Assembly (NCBI GenBank): GCA_902728285.1
Contig: CACVBU010001379.1
Location: 124,001-188,000, forward strand
Source: Clytia hemisphaerica
Lineage: Eukaryota; Cnidaria; Hydrozoa; Leptothecata; Clytiidae
Length of the DNA: 64,000 nucleotides
Reading direction: 5' to 3'
Below, one piece after another: positions 1 through 8,908 of the stretch; position 1 is the stretch's first letter; every line of letters starts with the position of its first letter. Made by a program: the position numbers and the translations under genes. The notes under the pieces are model-generated. The model saw only the letters and a program-made list of their open reading frames with translations, made no database searches and had not been told where the DNA came from.

Positions 1-349
1 TATAAGCGAATGTTAATTTGTTAAGTTTCTCGTGCCATCTTGTCTTTTCCTTCTCTTCAAGTGTTCTCATCATTTGTAGAAGCGTTCGGTTCATCCGTTC
101 AAGGCACCGTTTGTTTGTGGATGATAGGGTGTGGTCCTTGATTTCCGACAACTTCTCTAATTCTTCAAACAGTTTATTCTCGAATTCACGACCTTGATCG
201 TGCATGATGCGAGTAGGTATGCCGAATCGTAGAATAAAGTCTCCATACAGATGTTTTGCAGCAGCAAGTGCAGACTTATTTTTAGTCGGATAAGCCTGGA
301 CGAATCTTGTAAAGTGAATAACAATCAATAGGACATATTCATGTCCACG
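1..349 (-). pseudogene. Integrase catalytic core fragment
   Basis: Reading leftward from base 345, the minus strand gives an integrase core with FTRFVQAYPTKNKSA, then RIMHDQGREFENKLF and, after two frame changes, RMNRTLLQMMRTL. The aspartate of HDQG and the glutamate of CLERMN match the second and third residues of the D,D-35-E triad. The first aspartate would lie in the part displaced by the insertion at 352-723. The segment runs off the left edge of the window. Confidence 0.8.
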
Positions 350-351
350 TG

Positions 352-723
352 AACTAGCATGGCTCGCCCCCCCACTTATTTGGGGGGGGGTGTAAATCTA
401 AAATTGGCCTAAAAGTGGGTGGGAGCTGTCTCATTTTTTAAATTCAGGGGGGGCCTAAAAAAGTGGGGGGACCTGAAGGGCTGCACTAAAGTTCTGGGGG
501 CTAACTACACTAATTAAGAAATTGTAAAAAGATTTTTTTGTTTGGTTTTAATGTTCTGTTTTTAAATATTCTACCGTTTTATTTTTATCTGCGTGCGAGA
601 GTGGGTGGTACACAGATTTCAACTGGGACCTGAAGCTTACTGAAAAGTGGGGGGACCTAAAACTTAGGGGGGACCTAAATTTGTTTGGGGGACCTAGAAC
701 CCCATTCGGAGCCATGACTAGTT
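352..723. mobile_element. Short inverted-repeat element inserted in the integrase
   Basis: The left end reads AACTAGCATGGCTC and the right end, reverse-complemented, AACTAGTCATGGCTC. The interior has repeated G-tract blocks of the form GGGGGGACCTAAA on the plus strand and no coding sequence. It splits the integrase HHCC region from the catalytic core, so it landed after the retrotransposon. No clear target duplication was found. Confidence 0.55.
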
Positions 724-748
724 TCGAGATGGAGATAGTCAATTGCAA

Positions 749-1334
749 CTAGTTCCATTGGTGAAGCAGTGTGGATACTTTGAAGAGGAGCGTGCGATTC
801 ACGATGCATTGACATTCTTTGTGGATGTAATCATCAATGTCGCTGAACATGTTAGGCCAACAGACCCGTTGACGAGCCAGCTGATATACTCGTTCGGTCA
901 TTAGATGACCCATGTTGACATGTAAGTGTTCGTAGATAACGTTCTTTAATGATTTTCTGTTCGTGGAATCAGCCACACCTTCTCTTGAGTAAACCGTTGT
1001 CGACAAACAGTTTTCTCCTTCCGCGAAGCAAATCCTTTGTAAATATTGAATCATCTCTCGAAGCTTTTTTATCACTTCAGAGTAGATGAATAACACGTGA
1101 AATATCTACGTCATTCTGTTGAGCATCTATCAGTTCGTTGATGGAGATGACGTTTTCGTCGTCAGGAACATCCTCATTAGTGTTGTTGGTAGCAATGGCT
1201 GAAACCCACACTTCGTCGTTGTTGCTTTGTACTTCAACTGCTGAAACTACAGCCTGAAATACATCAGGTGTAACCTCTTCACTACACAACTCTTGATATA
1301 CTTCGAAATGTTGAGTGGTAATGGAGAAAAGCAA
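749..1334 (-). pseudogene. Linker and integrase zinc-binding (HHCC) region
   Basis: Two overlapping minus-strand frames cover the RNase H-integrase linker and the N-terminal integrase module. The second contains an H-x5-H and C-x-C pattern around GHLMTERVYQLARQR and FSDIDDYIHKECQC, which resembles the H2C2 zinc-binding domain of Ty3/gypsy integrases. The two frames meet near 1077-1096, so at least one frameshift separates them. Coding ends near 725, where a foreign inverted-repeat insertion begins. Confidence 0.65.
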
Positions 1335-3157
1335 TCGGCATCTCGATTTATAATACCCGGACGGTATTTTATTGTAAAGTTAAACTCTGATAACTCAGAA
1401 GCCCAACGCTGACCTTTAGCGTTAAGTTTGGTATTTGACATTATGTACAGTAGTGGATTATTATCCGTATATACAGTAAAATGATTTGCATAAGCGACAA
1501 AATCACCAAACTTTTCACATATAGCCCACTTCAAAGCTAAAAACTCTAATTTCGTGCTGTGATAATTTTTCTCGGCTGGTTGTAGAGTTCTGCTTCCGTA
1601 AGCAATAACTCTTTTCTTTCCTTCTTGAACTTGGTATAAAATACAACCTAGCCCCTTTTGACTAGCATCTGTGTGAATATAAAACTCTTCGTCGTAATTT
1701 GGATACCCCAGTATTGGTGATGATGTAGTAAAATCAATCAGTTGGTTGAGACTTTTGGCGTGCTCTGATGACCATTCGACGGGCATCTTCCCATTGTTGT
1801 TGGATCCTCTCAGCAAGTCGGTTAAGGGTTTTGCGATCGTTGCAAAATCCTGAATATGACGGCGATGATAATCAACAAGTCCTAAAACTTGTCGCACCTC
1901 AGCTACAGTTGTCGGTTTGATATTCTTGAGAATACGAACGGATTCAATACTTTCTTCATCCATACGGTAACCGTGCTCGTTTACAATTCTACCGCGATAT
2001 TTTACTTCTCTCGCGAAGAATGTACATTTCTTCAATTTCAACTTAAGTCCTTTTTCTTTAACTCGTTGAAGGACTTTTCTCAGATGTTGAAGATGCGAAT
2101 CTAAGTCCGTCGAATAAACAATAATATCGTTGAGGTACGGCATTGCGAAATCGTGTCGAAAGATATGTAGAGTGTCTTCCATATAACGTTGGAATACGGC
2201 TGGTGAATTTTTCAAACCGAAAGGTATTCTAGTCCATTGGTATTAGCCCCATGGTGTGATAAATGCTGTGTTGTCACAACTGTCTGGATGAACATAGCCC
2301 TGGTGATAAGCTCGAGTAAGATCTAACGTAGTGAACCATTTACAACCCCCTAAATTCTCAAGTGAGGTTTGAATTCTCAGTATCGGGTGACGATCAGTTA
2401 TCGTTTTCTTATTCAAAGCTCTGTAGTCACAACAAACTCTTACACCTCCTCCTTTCTTACGAGCTAACACGATTGGTGACAACCAAGCAGATTTGGATTT
2501 GGTGATCCAGCCTCGGTGAATTAGGTCAGCAATGTGAGCTTTTACGTCCTCGTACAACGGTCTTGGAATATTGGTGTAGTTCTTTTGTACCAGAACTTCT
2601 TCAGTCATTTCAATGTTCATTACTAAATCTTCAGCATTACCGGCATCACTATTGTCAATGGCAAATACTTCACGGTGCTTGTACAACAATTTTCTAACTT
2701 TATTCTTTTCATTGGTAGTTAAGTTCCTTTGTTTAAGTTTATCAACGGAACTCACAAACGTTTCCTCACAGTTCTCTGGAATCTCGGGTAATTTGGTTGG
2801 AACTTCATCAGCTGGTTGATCTGGTGTAGATTGATCATTTTCTTTGAAATCAACCTCGATTGGCATGACAGAGTTTAAAAGCTGGATGGTTCCTAGATGT
2901 AAACAACCTGGGACCATAACTGGACGATTGACGTTGTTAGTTATCTTTAATCGAATTCGTGACTGTGGACCCTTCTTTAGCCTTATAAGTTCCTCTTGGA
3001 TCTCGATTTCTTCTGGTATATCAAACGAAGGTTCAAAAATTGCAGCTTGTCTCGTCTCAAGAGCAATGTTATTTATCTTACATTCAACGACTTTACTTGA
3101 GTTGGCTTTTAACTTTAAGCCTGACTTCGGTATTTTGACGGATGAGACAGTACTGGC
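1247..3157 (-). pseudogene. Reverse transcriptase and RNase H of the Ty3-like element
   Basis: The RT opens with the fingers-region motif LSPIVLARKKGGGVRVCCDYR and continues to the palm motif FTTLDLTRAYHQ. A TAA at 2243-2245 breaks the same frame just after TAFITPWG; it resumes with IPFGLKNSPAVFQRYM and the catalytic box YLNDIIVYS. In active elements this box is YxDD, so one catalytic aspartate is replaced by asparagine. RNase H follows with FYIHTDAS, the KLEFLALKWA segment and TDNNPL. The frame is lost at about 1330, where an overlapping frame carries the linker towards integrase. Confidence 0.85.
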
Positions 3158-3511
3158 CTATACTTCTTCAACTACATAAATAACGGATTCAGCACAGACT
3201 TGTTTGGTGAAAAATTTATTTAAGTTTGTAACAGTTTCATTTGTCGACCCAGACGTTTGTACGAGGCTCAAAATAACATTAAAGCCAATGATCGGTTGGG
3301 CGATTCGTTGCTTGGTAACTAAGAACGAAATTTCAATAAGTTTATTTCCTATATGTGTATTTACAGTGGTATAGCCAACGTATGGTAATAATTTTCCGTC
3401 AGCTGTTTTGATCTCTAGATTCATAAGTTCAGGTAAGTTTTTGAGTTCGTACTTGATTTTGTTGGTATCAAGCCAGTATTGGTTGATCAAGCTAACTTGT
3501 GCTCCGGTATC
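3158..3511 (-). pseudogene. Retrotransposon aspartic protease domain (stop-interrupted)
   Basis: The frame after the TGA at 3509-3511 opens with the DTGA active-site box followed by QVSLINQYWL, as in retropepsins. A later hydrophobic stretch with PIIGFNVIL matches the second conserved retropepsin segment (a variant of ILGxDxL). It ends in a TAG at 3158-3160, after which the same frame resumes into the linker before RT. The stop directly before the catalytic aspartate would uncouple the enzyme from the upstream part. Confidence 0.65.
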
Positions 3512-4036
3512 TCACAATGCGGTTACTATTTGTCCTCCAATCGAACACTCAACTTCACATTTTTCTCCGACCAAATTTACCAGTTTCACTGTTTGTTTTG
3601 GTGTAAGATGGCTTTGAAAAATACAGTTCTTATCGATATTTTGAACATTACGATCTTCCATCGCTTTAATTGCTTTACAAAGTACCTTGTGATCAGCAAA
3701 ATGTTTCTTTTGACACGATTCATTACAGTATTGCACTGCTTGACAACAGGAACATCTTTTCATCACAGGTGATTGCTTTCCACAACCACAGCATTGTAGT
3801 TTAGGAGATTGTTCTACTTGATGGGCTGACGAGCATCTCACCTCCCCAGCCCCTGCCCTTTTGGCTGTTGTTGACAGGATTTTGATTGATGACCCTCCTC
3901 TCCACATTTCCAACAATGGTTGCACTGGCTGGTACGTTTTTAGTGCTACAATCCTTACAACCTTTTCTTTTCCATGAACCGGATGATCTACCATTACGTC
4001 GGTCTTGACTGGATCCTGTTGGCATGGAGTTAACAC
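3512..4036 (-). pseudogene. Gag/NC-end segment with CCHC knuckle and MYND zinc finger
   Basis: The open frame encodes a MYND-type zinc finger of spacing CxxC-x9-CxxC-x5-YCxxxC-x7-H-x3-C. MYND fingers are normally protein-interaction modules in chromatin and signalling proteins. About 80 bp upstream, in a different frame at 3874-3915, a retroviral-type zinc knuckle (C-x2-C-x4-H-x4-C, reading CWKCGEEGHQSKSC) is preserved, which implies a frameshift between the two fingers. Downstream in the MYND frame comes a TGA and then the protease DTGA box. The MYND module therefore lies between nucleocapsid and protease. Whether it was acquired from a host gene is inference. Confidence 0.7.
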
Positions 4037-4303
4037 TCAAGAGGGCGTACGCTCTAAGCGGGATTTTAAAACATAATGTAATGATAACTTTGATAACACC
4101 CAGGGGAAAACAAAAAACAAAAGTTTAATAAACGATAAATGTAATAAACATCCTAATAAAATGTGATTTTGCAGGATTTTGAGTATATACCAGATACTAA
4201 CTTGATGCCTCATATTTGGTATTGAGACCACCATTTAGTCCCTTGATACAAAGTTGAAAAAATGTTTTTTTCAATTAGGACCACCACTTAGTACCATGTA
4301 CTA

Positions 4304-4643
4304 CCTTATTGGAACTAATTTTCGCGGGAGTTAATTTTAGCGTTTTGTGCAGTTCTTCGTCAAAATCGCAAAAATTTAAGCCAGCTAAAAATTTTGAGAG
4401 TTAAAAAAACCGCAAAAATTAATTCCCGCGAAATACAATTTTTTCCAATTTTATCGAAATATTAGAAAAATCCCTAGGAAAATGAAAGAAATTTGTCCAA
4501 AAAAGGGCAAGACCGCAAAAATTGAAACCCGCAAAAATTCCAGAATGAAAAAAACCGCAAAAATTAAAACCTGCGAAATGCAATTATTCGGATATTTTTT
4601 TGACCGCAAAAATTAGTTACCGCAAAAATTAGTTCCAATAACG
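4304..4643. mobile_element. MITE with GCGAAA-rich terminal inverted repeats
   Basis: The ends are inverted copies of TTATTGGAACTAATTTT followed by a GCGG block, matching over about 22 of 24 bases. The interior is made of degenerate repeats of CCGCAAAAATTAATTCCCG in both orientations and codes for nothing. A related structure lies at 42524-42863. Confidence 0.7.
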
Positions 4644-5381
4644 TAAGTTGTTTTTTACCTACCTTATCAGACCACCATCCGGCACTGGCCCCCACAACTT
4701 AGTACCGACCCCGATATTGTCCCACCCTGAAATGTTTTTGCCAAAAAGAGATTGCTATCAAAAGTTAAAGCTCAAAAGCCACTTTCCCTAACCTTTGGAG
4801 GCAAAAACATGTTTGTTTACCTCCCGAACAATTTTATACACAACGGTGGATTGCACATTTTCCTGTGCCATTTCTGAGAAGTTTGAATAGGAAAGGTGTA
4901 TTCCCTTGTCATTTTTAGGTAAAATGAGTATTAAAATTAATTTGTAATGTTTAAAAATTTCAAAAAAATTTTTCTACATCAACTTGAAATTTTTAACAAG
5001 ATAATTGCTGTTTAATTGAGCAATCAGTAGAATGTTACGGATGTTCAAAAGATGTGAGAATAAACGTTCAGCGTCGTTGACCCTTTCTTTCTGAAAGAGA
5101 CAATTATTGAGTAAATAGTCTGTCATAAGGCACTGTTTTAAAATTTAAATGGTTGTAACTTTGGATCAAAGAAAGGTTTTAAGATCAGGATTTTATCAAA
5201 ATGAAATCCAGTAACTTTTCTTCCATGTTTGCTGCAAAAAGATTCTGACAAAAAATGGGGAAAAAAGTTGTACAAACTCCTTATTATTGCCCGGACTGAT
5301 GCATTATCTTATTATCCATCCATTGTACTGTTGCTTGCCTTTGTCCTGCTTCTTTCATTTAATTCTTTATAATACATTTCT
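4644..5381. other. Intergenic region upstream of DDX31
   Basis: About 740 bp without an open frame of note or a recognised repeat. It is AT-rich and ends in the pyrimidine tract before the DDX31 splice acceptor. A promoter for the downstream gene cluster would be expected here, but no TATA or initiator element is convincing. Confidence 0.4.
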
Positions 5382-5396
5382 TTTGCTCTGTTTTAG
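5382..5396 (+). promoter_or_regulatory. Splice acceptor before the DDX31 start (candidate trans-splice site)
   Basis: A T-rich tract ending in TTTTAG lies 17 bases before the start codon. No matching upstream coding exon exists, so it is either the end of a 5' UTR intron or a spliced-leader acceptor. Confidence 0.5.
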
Positions 5397-5413
5397 CAAG
5401 ATAAAACAAAAAA

Positions 5414-7288
5414 ATGGGAGATGATATTGTATTGAACTTGCAAACAGATGATACTTCTGTAAAACCAAAGAAGAAAAACAAAGAGATTGCTAAGAAAAAA
5501 GAAGATGGCAAACGCAGTGGCAAAAAGCGGAAATATATTGATCCTAAGGATTTTGTACCGATTTCATCTTTGTTTGAAAAGAACCCTGAGATTCCAACTG
5601 TTAATCAAGACGACAATATCAGTACAAACACAAAAGATGTTACTTTTTCATCAGATGCACTTGAAGATTTATCTGTTAACCATAAGTTGAAAGGAAATCT
5701 CAAAGATCAATTTAAGTTCAATTCCTTAACAAAAATTCAAATGCTGTCTATCCCATGCTTATTGAAAGGTTCTGATGTAATGATCAAATCTCCCACTGGC
5801 TCTGGTAAGACCATGTGCTATGCCATTCCAATAGTTGAAAAATTGAGTTCCATCAACCCACCAGTTCATCGCTCAAATGGGCCGTATGTTGTTGTTTTAG
5901 TACCAACGCGTGAACTAGCTCTACAAATATTCAATATTTTTCAAGATCTTTGCAAAAGCTCAATCAACATTGTACCAGGATTACTTGTGGGAGGTGAAAA
6001 ATGTAAAGCAGAAAAGAGTAGGATCCGCAAAGGTATCAATGTATTGATCTCAACACCTGGAAGATTGAATTACCACATGAAAGAAACAGCTTCCTTGGAT
6101 CTACAAAATCTGCAATGGTTAGTTTTAGATGAAGTTGATCGTTTACTTGACATGGGTTTCCTTGCCACAGTCACAGAAGTTGTCAAACAGCTTGACGAAC
6201 GTAGAACCACTGACAGACAAACTGTTATTCTATCTGCCACCTTGAATTCGGATGTGAAAACACTTTCGAAATTGAGTATGAATGATCCAATCATTGTTGA
6301 TGACAGCTTAGATGTTCATGATCCTGCTACAAAGAAAAGAAAAGTTGACACCTTTACTCTCCCAGAATCCCTCAACCAAATGTATGTTTTCGTCCCTTCA
6401 AAATTGCGTCTAATCTCACTCTTTGGATTCTTGGCATCCAAAAGCTTTGTTGAAAAATCCAAAAACAAAGTCATCGTCTTCATGACTAACAAAGCCTCAG
6501 TTCAATTCTACGAGAAACTCTTTAAATTAGTTTTGAAAGAGAAATATAAATTAAGTGAGAAGTCAACTCAAAAGGTGTTTCAATTGCAAGGTGGGCAAAA
6601 CCAACAAGAACGGTTTGAAACATATAAGAAGTTTCAGCTCATTTCTAATGGAGTTCTCTTCTGTACTGATGTCGCTGCAAGAGGTTTGGATATCAAGAAT
6701 GTTGATTGGATTGTTCAATTTTCGTGTCCACAAGAGATTGGGGACTATTGTCATAAAGTTGGTCGTACTGCAAGAATCGGTCAACAAGGTAGCTCTTTGA
6801 TGTTTCTTCAACCGTCAGAGAAAGATTACCTAGAAAAGTTATCTGCACAATCAATCATACTCTCAGAGTATACATTAGATAACCTCTTGAAAGACTCCCT
6901 TGATTCTTTCTCAAGCAAGAAAATGAAAATTGAAGACAAGGCTACAGAAATTCAAAACTTTGTGGAAGAAACACTTGTCAAAGATAAAATGCAGCACAAG
7001 TTAGCTGTTGCTGCCTACTTTTCGTTTATTCAAAGTTATTCTACCTATCCAAGTGTCATGAAGGGTATTTTTCACCCAAAGAAACTTCATTTGGGACATA
7101 CAGCAAAAAGTTTTGGATTGCGAGAAGCACCTGGTAAATTGAAGGAGGAGCCAAAGAAAGTGAAACCTATGAAAGATGAAAAGGAGAAAAAGAAAAGTAA
7201 TGGTAGATTGAATATCCCAGCAGATGATGTCTATTCTGGTCCGAGAACCAAAAAGTTTGGTAAGAAGAAACCAAACAAAGGCAACTAG
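5414..7288 (+). CDS. DDX31: DEAD-box ATP-dependent RNA helicase DDX31/Dbp7
   Basis: An intronless 624-residue protein. Known role of the family: nucleolar helicase for 60S ribosomal subunit assembly (yeast Dbp7). Motifs seen: lysine-rich N-terminal tail (about 18-40), Q motif with TKIQ (106-109), Walker A GSGKT (129-133), PTRELA, STPGRL, motif II as DEVD (239-242, a DEAD variant usual in this subfamily), SAT (274-276), TDVAARGLDI (418-427) and HKVGRTAR (447-454). The C-terminal block with YPSVMKGIFHPKKLHLGHTA and KSFGL is characteristic of DDX31 and separates it from other DEAD-box proteins. A very basic tail follows. Human DDX31 is longer, mainly at the N-terminus. The start is the first ATG after a splice acceptor. 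An AATAAA lies at 7379-7384. First gene of the tight cluster with IBA57, MRRF and DECR1. Confidence 0.95.
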   Translation: MGDDIVLNLQTDDTSVKPKKKNKEIAKKKEDGKRSGKKRKYIDPKDFVPISSLFEKNPEIPTVNQDDNISTNTKDVTFSSDALEDLSVNHKLKGNLKDQFKFNSLTKIQMLSIPCLLKGSDVMIKSPTGSGKTMCYAIPIVEKLSSINPPVHRSNGPYVVVLVPTRELALQIFNIFQDLCKSSINIVPGLLVGGEKCKAEKSRIRKGINVLISTPGRLNYHMKETASLDLQNLQWLVLDEVDRLLDMGFLATVTEVVKQLDERRTTDRQTVILSATLNSDVKTLSKLSMNDPIIVDDSLDVHDPATKKRKVDTFTLPESLNQMYVFVPSKLRLISLFGFLASKSFVEKSKNKVIVFMTNKASVQFYEKLFKLVLKEKYKLSEKSTQKVFQLQGGQNQQERFETYKKFQLISNGVLFCTDVAARGLDIKNVDWIVQFSCPQEIGDYCHKVGRTARIGQQGSSLMFLQPSEKDYLEKLSAQSIILSEYTLDNLLKDSLDSFSSKKMKIEDKATEIQNFVEETLVKDKMQHKLAVAAYFSFIQSYSTYPSVMKGIFHPKKLHLGHTAKSFGLREAPGKLKEEPKKVKPMKDEKEKKKSNGRLNIPADDVYSGPRTKKFGKKKPNKGN

Positions 7289-7378
7289 AAAAAGTTAAGA
7301 ATTTAATTTTTATACTTTATAGTTTTGTGGACATAATCTTCAGGTCGTAAATTTTTATCATATTTTTTAGTATAATGA

Positions 7379-7384
7379 AATAAA
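7379..7384 (+). terminator. Polyadenylation signal of DDX31
   Basis: AATAAA hexamer 91 bp after the DDX31 stop and about 210 bp before the IBA57 acceptor. In operons of trans-splicing animals, cleavage of the upstream gene occurs in exactly such a short spacer. Confidence 0.5.
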
Positions 7385-7574
7385 TCCTGGACTGAACCGT
7401 TTTTTTTCTTGCTTTTCCTTGTAGATTGTAAGCCTTTGACTTTGATTCATATGGCTATAAACTAGAATAAGATCTTGATTGTATAATCCCAGTTTCTTTG
7501 TTTTCTCACAGGCTGTCATTTTGCACTGCATTCTGCACTTTGAGCAATGATTTTGGATTAAAAAATGTCTCTTT

Positions 7575-7594
7575 TATTTGCTCGTTTATTTTAG
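7575..7594 (+). promoter_or_regulatory. Splice acceptor before IBA57 (candidate trans-splice site)
   Basis: The tract TTTATTTGCTCGTTTATTTTAG ends 16 bases before the IBA57 start codon, inside a spacer of only 322 bp after DDX31. Confidence 0.5.
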
Positions 7595-7610
7595 ATAAAG
7601 TTTATTAGTT

Positions 7611-8561
7611 ATGAATTTTCAGCGTGCGTTTTTGTTACAAAAGTTGGTTCATCATTCTTTGTCATTCCAACACATGCGCAATGCATCAAAATTTGTACCA
7701 CTCACTCACAGAGGAGTATTGGAAGTCACTGGACGAGATTCTGCCAAATTACTTCAAGGTCTAATTACAAATGATATAACATTGATTTCTGAAGATGACG
7801 AGAAAATTATGCATACTTACATTTTGAATATCCACGGTCGTATTGTTAATGATGTGTTTGTTCATAAGAACACAACTAATGATGAATCGTTCCTTCTTGA
7901 TTGTGATACTGGACAAGTTAATGGTTTATCAGCACATTTGAAAAGATACAAGCTACGTTCGAAAGTCAAATTTATACCAAGACAAGATTTGAATGTATTA
8001 ACTCTTTTCGATACTGAAAAAGAGCCTGGGGACCATATAACAACAGATCCCAGGAATAAATCACTTGGCTCCAGGTTCCTTTCCGACAACATGGATTCTG
8101 TTTTAGCATCTATTGATCCATTACCAGAAGAATTGTCTACTGACCACTACAAAACTCACAGATATGGTTTGGGTATCTCCGAAGGTTTTGATGAGGCTGA
8201 TAATGGAATACCCCTTGAATATAATGGTGCTCTACTGAATAGTATCAGTTTCACCAAGGGTTGTTATGTTGGCCAGGAACTTGTCGCTAGAGCACACTTC
8301 ACTGGTGTGATCCGTAAAAGAGTCATGCCTCTACACATTGACAATTCTTTGAATTTTAATGGATTGACTGATAAAACTGTATATAATTCAAAAGGAAAAC
8401 GCGCTGGTAAACTTCTTGGAGCTATTGATAATGTTGGTCTCGGCTTGATGAGGATTAAAGAAGCAATTGGAGGTAAAGATCTCCATTTGAAAATGCCAGA
8501 CTCTGAAATCAGAGTAGAAGCTAAAATTCCAGACTGGTGGCCTGATGATATTGTAGAATGA
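7611..8561 (+). CDS. IBA57: Mitochondrial iron-sulfur assembly factor IBA57 (YgfZ/GcvT family)
   Basis: An intronless 316-residue protein. IBA57 is known to act with ISCA1/ISCA2 in the mitochondrial matrix in late maturation of [4Fe-4S] clusters for lipoate synthase, aconitase and complex I/II. The diagnostic motif KGCYVGQE is at residues 216-223, followed by LVARAHFTG; the cysteine is conserved in the YgfZ/IBA57 group. The GcvT-like fold begins near residue 25 with LTHRGVLEVTGRDSAKLLQG. The N-terminus (MNFQRAFLLQKLVHHSLSF) is basic with hydrophobic residues and few acids, consistent with a mitochondrial targeting peptide. The length is a little below that of human IBA57 (about 356). Second gene of the candidate operon; 347 bp separate its stop from the MRRF start. 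Confidence 0.93.
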   Translation: MNFQRAFLLQKLVHHSLSFQHMRNASKFVPLTHRGVLEVTGRDSAKLLQGLITNDITLISEDDEKIMHTYILNIHGRIVNDVFVHKNTTNDESFLLDCDTGQVNGLSAHLKRYKLRSKVKFIPRQDLNVLTLFDTEKEPGDHITTDPRNKSLGSRFLSDNMDSVLASIDPLPEELSTDHYKTHRYGLGISEGFDEADNGIPLEYNGALLNSISFTKGCYVGQELVARAHFTGVIRKRVMPLHIDNSLNFNGLTDKTVYNSKGKRAGKLLGAIDNVGLGLMRIKEAIGGKDLHLKMPDSEIRVEAKIPDWWPDDIVE

Positions 8562-8874
8562 GTTGGAACTGTAATGTGGAGTGGATTGATTTTTACCAAT
8601 TTAATTTATTGTATTTTGTAATACTTTTAGAAAATTTTAGTAAATTTGAAATTAAAAAAAACATTAACTCTACTTTTCCATTCCCGACTTGATAAAACTT
8701 CTTCTTTATAGTCTGAAGTCGCTTTTAAAAATTGCCCAAATGTCTGTTGACTAATTACTTTCTATGGTCGCTTTCTTATTTAAAAGCCATGGTTTTCATT
8801 TAGGGGCTGTTGTTTGGAGCTATATTTTATCAAATATTTAACAAATTAAACAAATTTGAAAAAACAATTGCAAT
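8562..8874 (+). other. IBA57-MRRF spacer
   Basis: A short AT-rich spacer with no open frame. No canonical AATAAA was seen; TTAATTTATTGTATTTTG follows the stop. It ends in a pyrimidine tract and AG before MRRF. Confidence 0.4.
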
Positions 8875-8889
8875 ACATTTATTTTTCAG
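8875..8889 (+). promoter_or_regulatory. Splice acceptor before MRRF (candidate trans-splice site)
   Basis: The tract CATTTATTTTTCAG ends at 8889, 19 bases before the start codon. Confidence 0.5.
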
Positions 8890-8908
8890 CTATAAATAGA
8901 AAAAGAAA

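Larger units (their letters stand above)
1..4036 (-). mobile_element. Ty3/gypsy-like LTR retrotransposon, decayed internal region
   Basis: Read on the minus strand, the order is CCHC knuckle (3874-3915, in another frame), MYND finger (about 3671-3795), aspartic protease (DTGA just after base 3511), reverse transcriptase (about 1900-2750), RNase H (about 1440-1690), integrase HHCC region (about 790-960) and integrase core (1-345). This order and the motifs HDQGREF and CLERMN in the core are typical of Ty3/gypsy. From 4036 to about 1335 the polyprotein keeps one frame, broken by three in-frame stops at 3509-3511, 3158-3160 and 2243-2245. A frame change follows near 1330 and two more occur in the integrase. 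The RT catalytic box reads YLND rather than YxDD. No LTR is visible: the 3' end lies left of the window and the gag side stops near 4040. This is an inactive relic. Confidence 0.9.

Noticed and set aside
4037-4234. Gag capsid for the Ty3-like element
   Set aside because: The minus-strand frame has no capsid-like features and the element homology stops near 4040.
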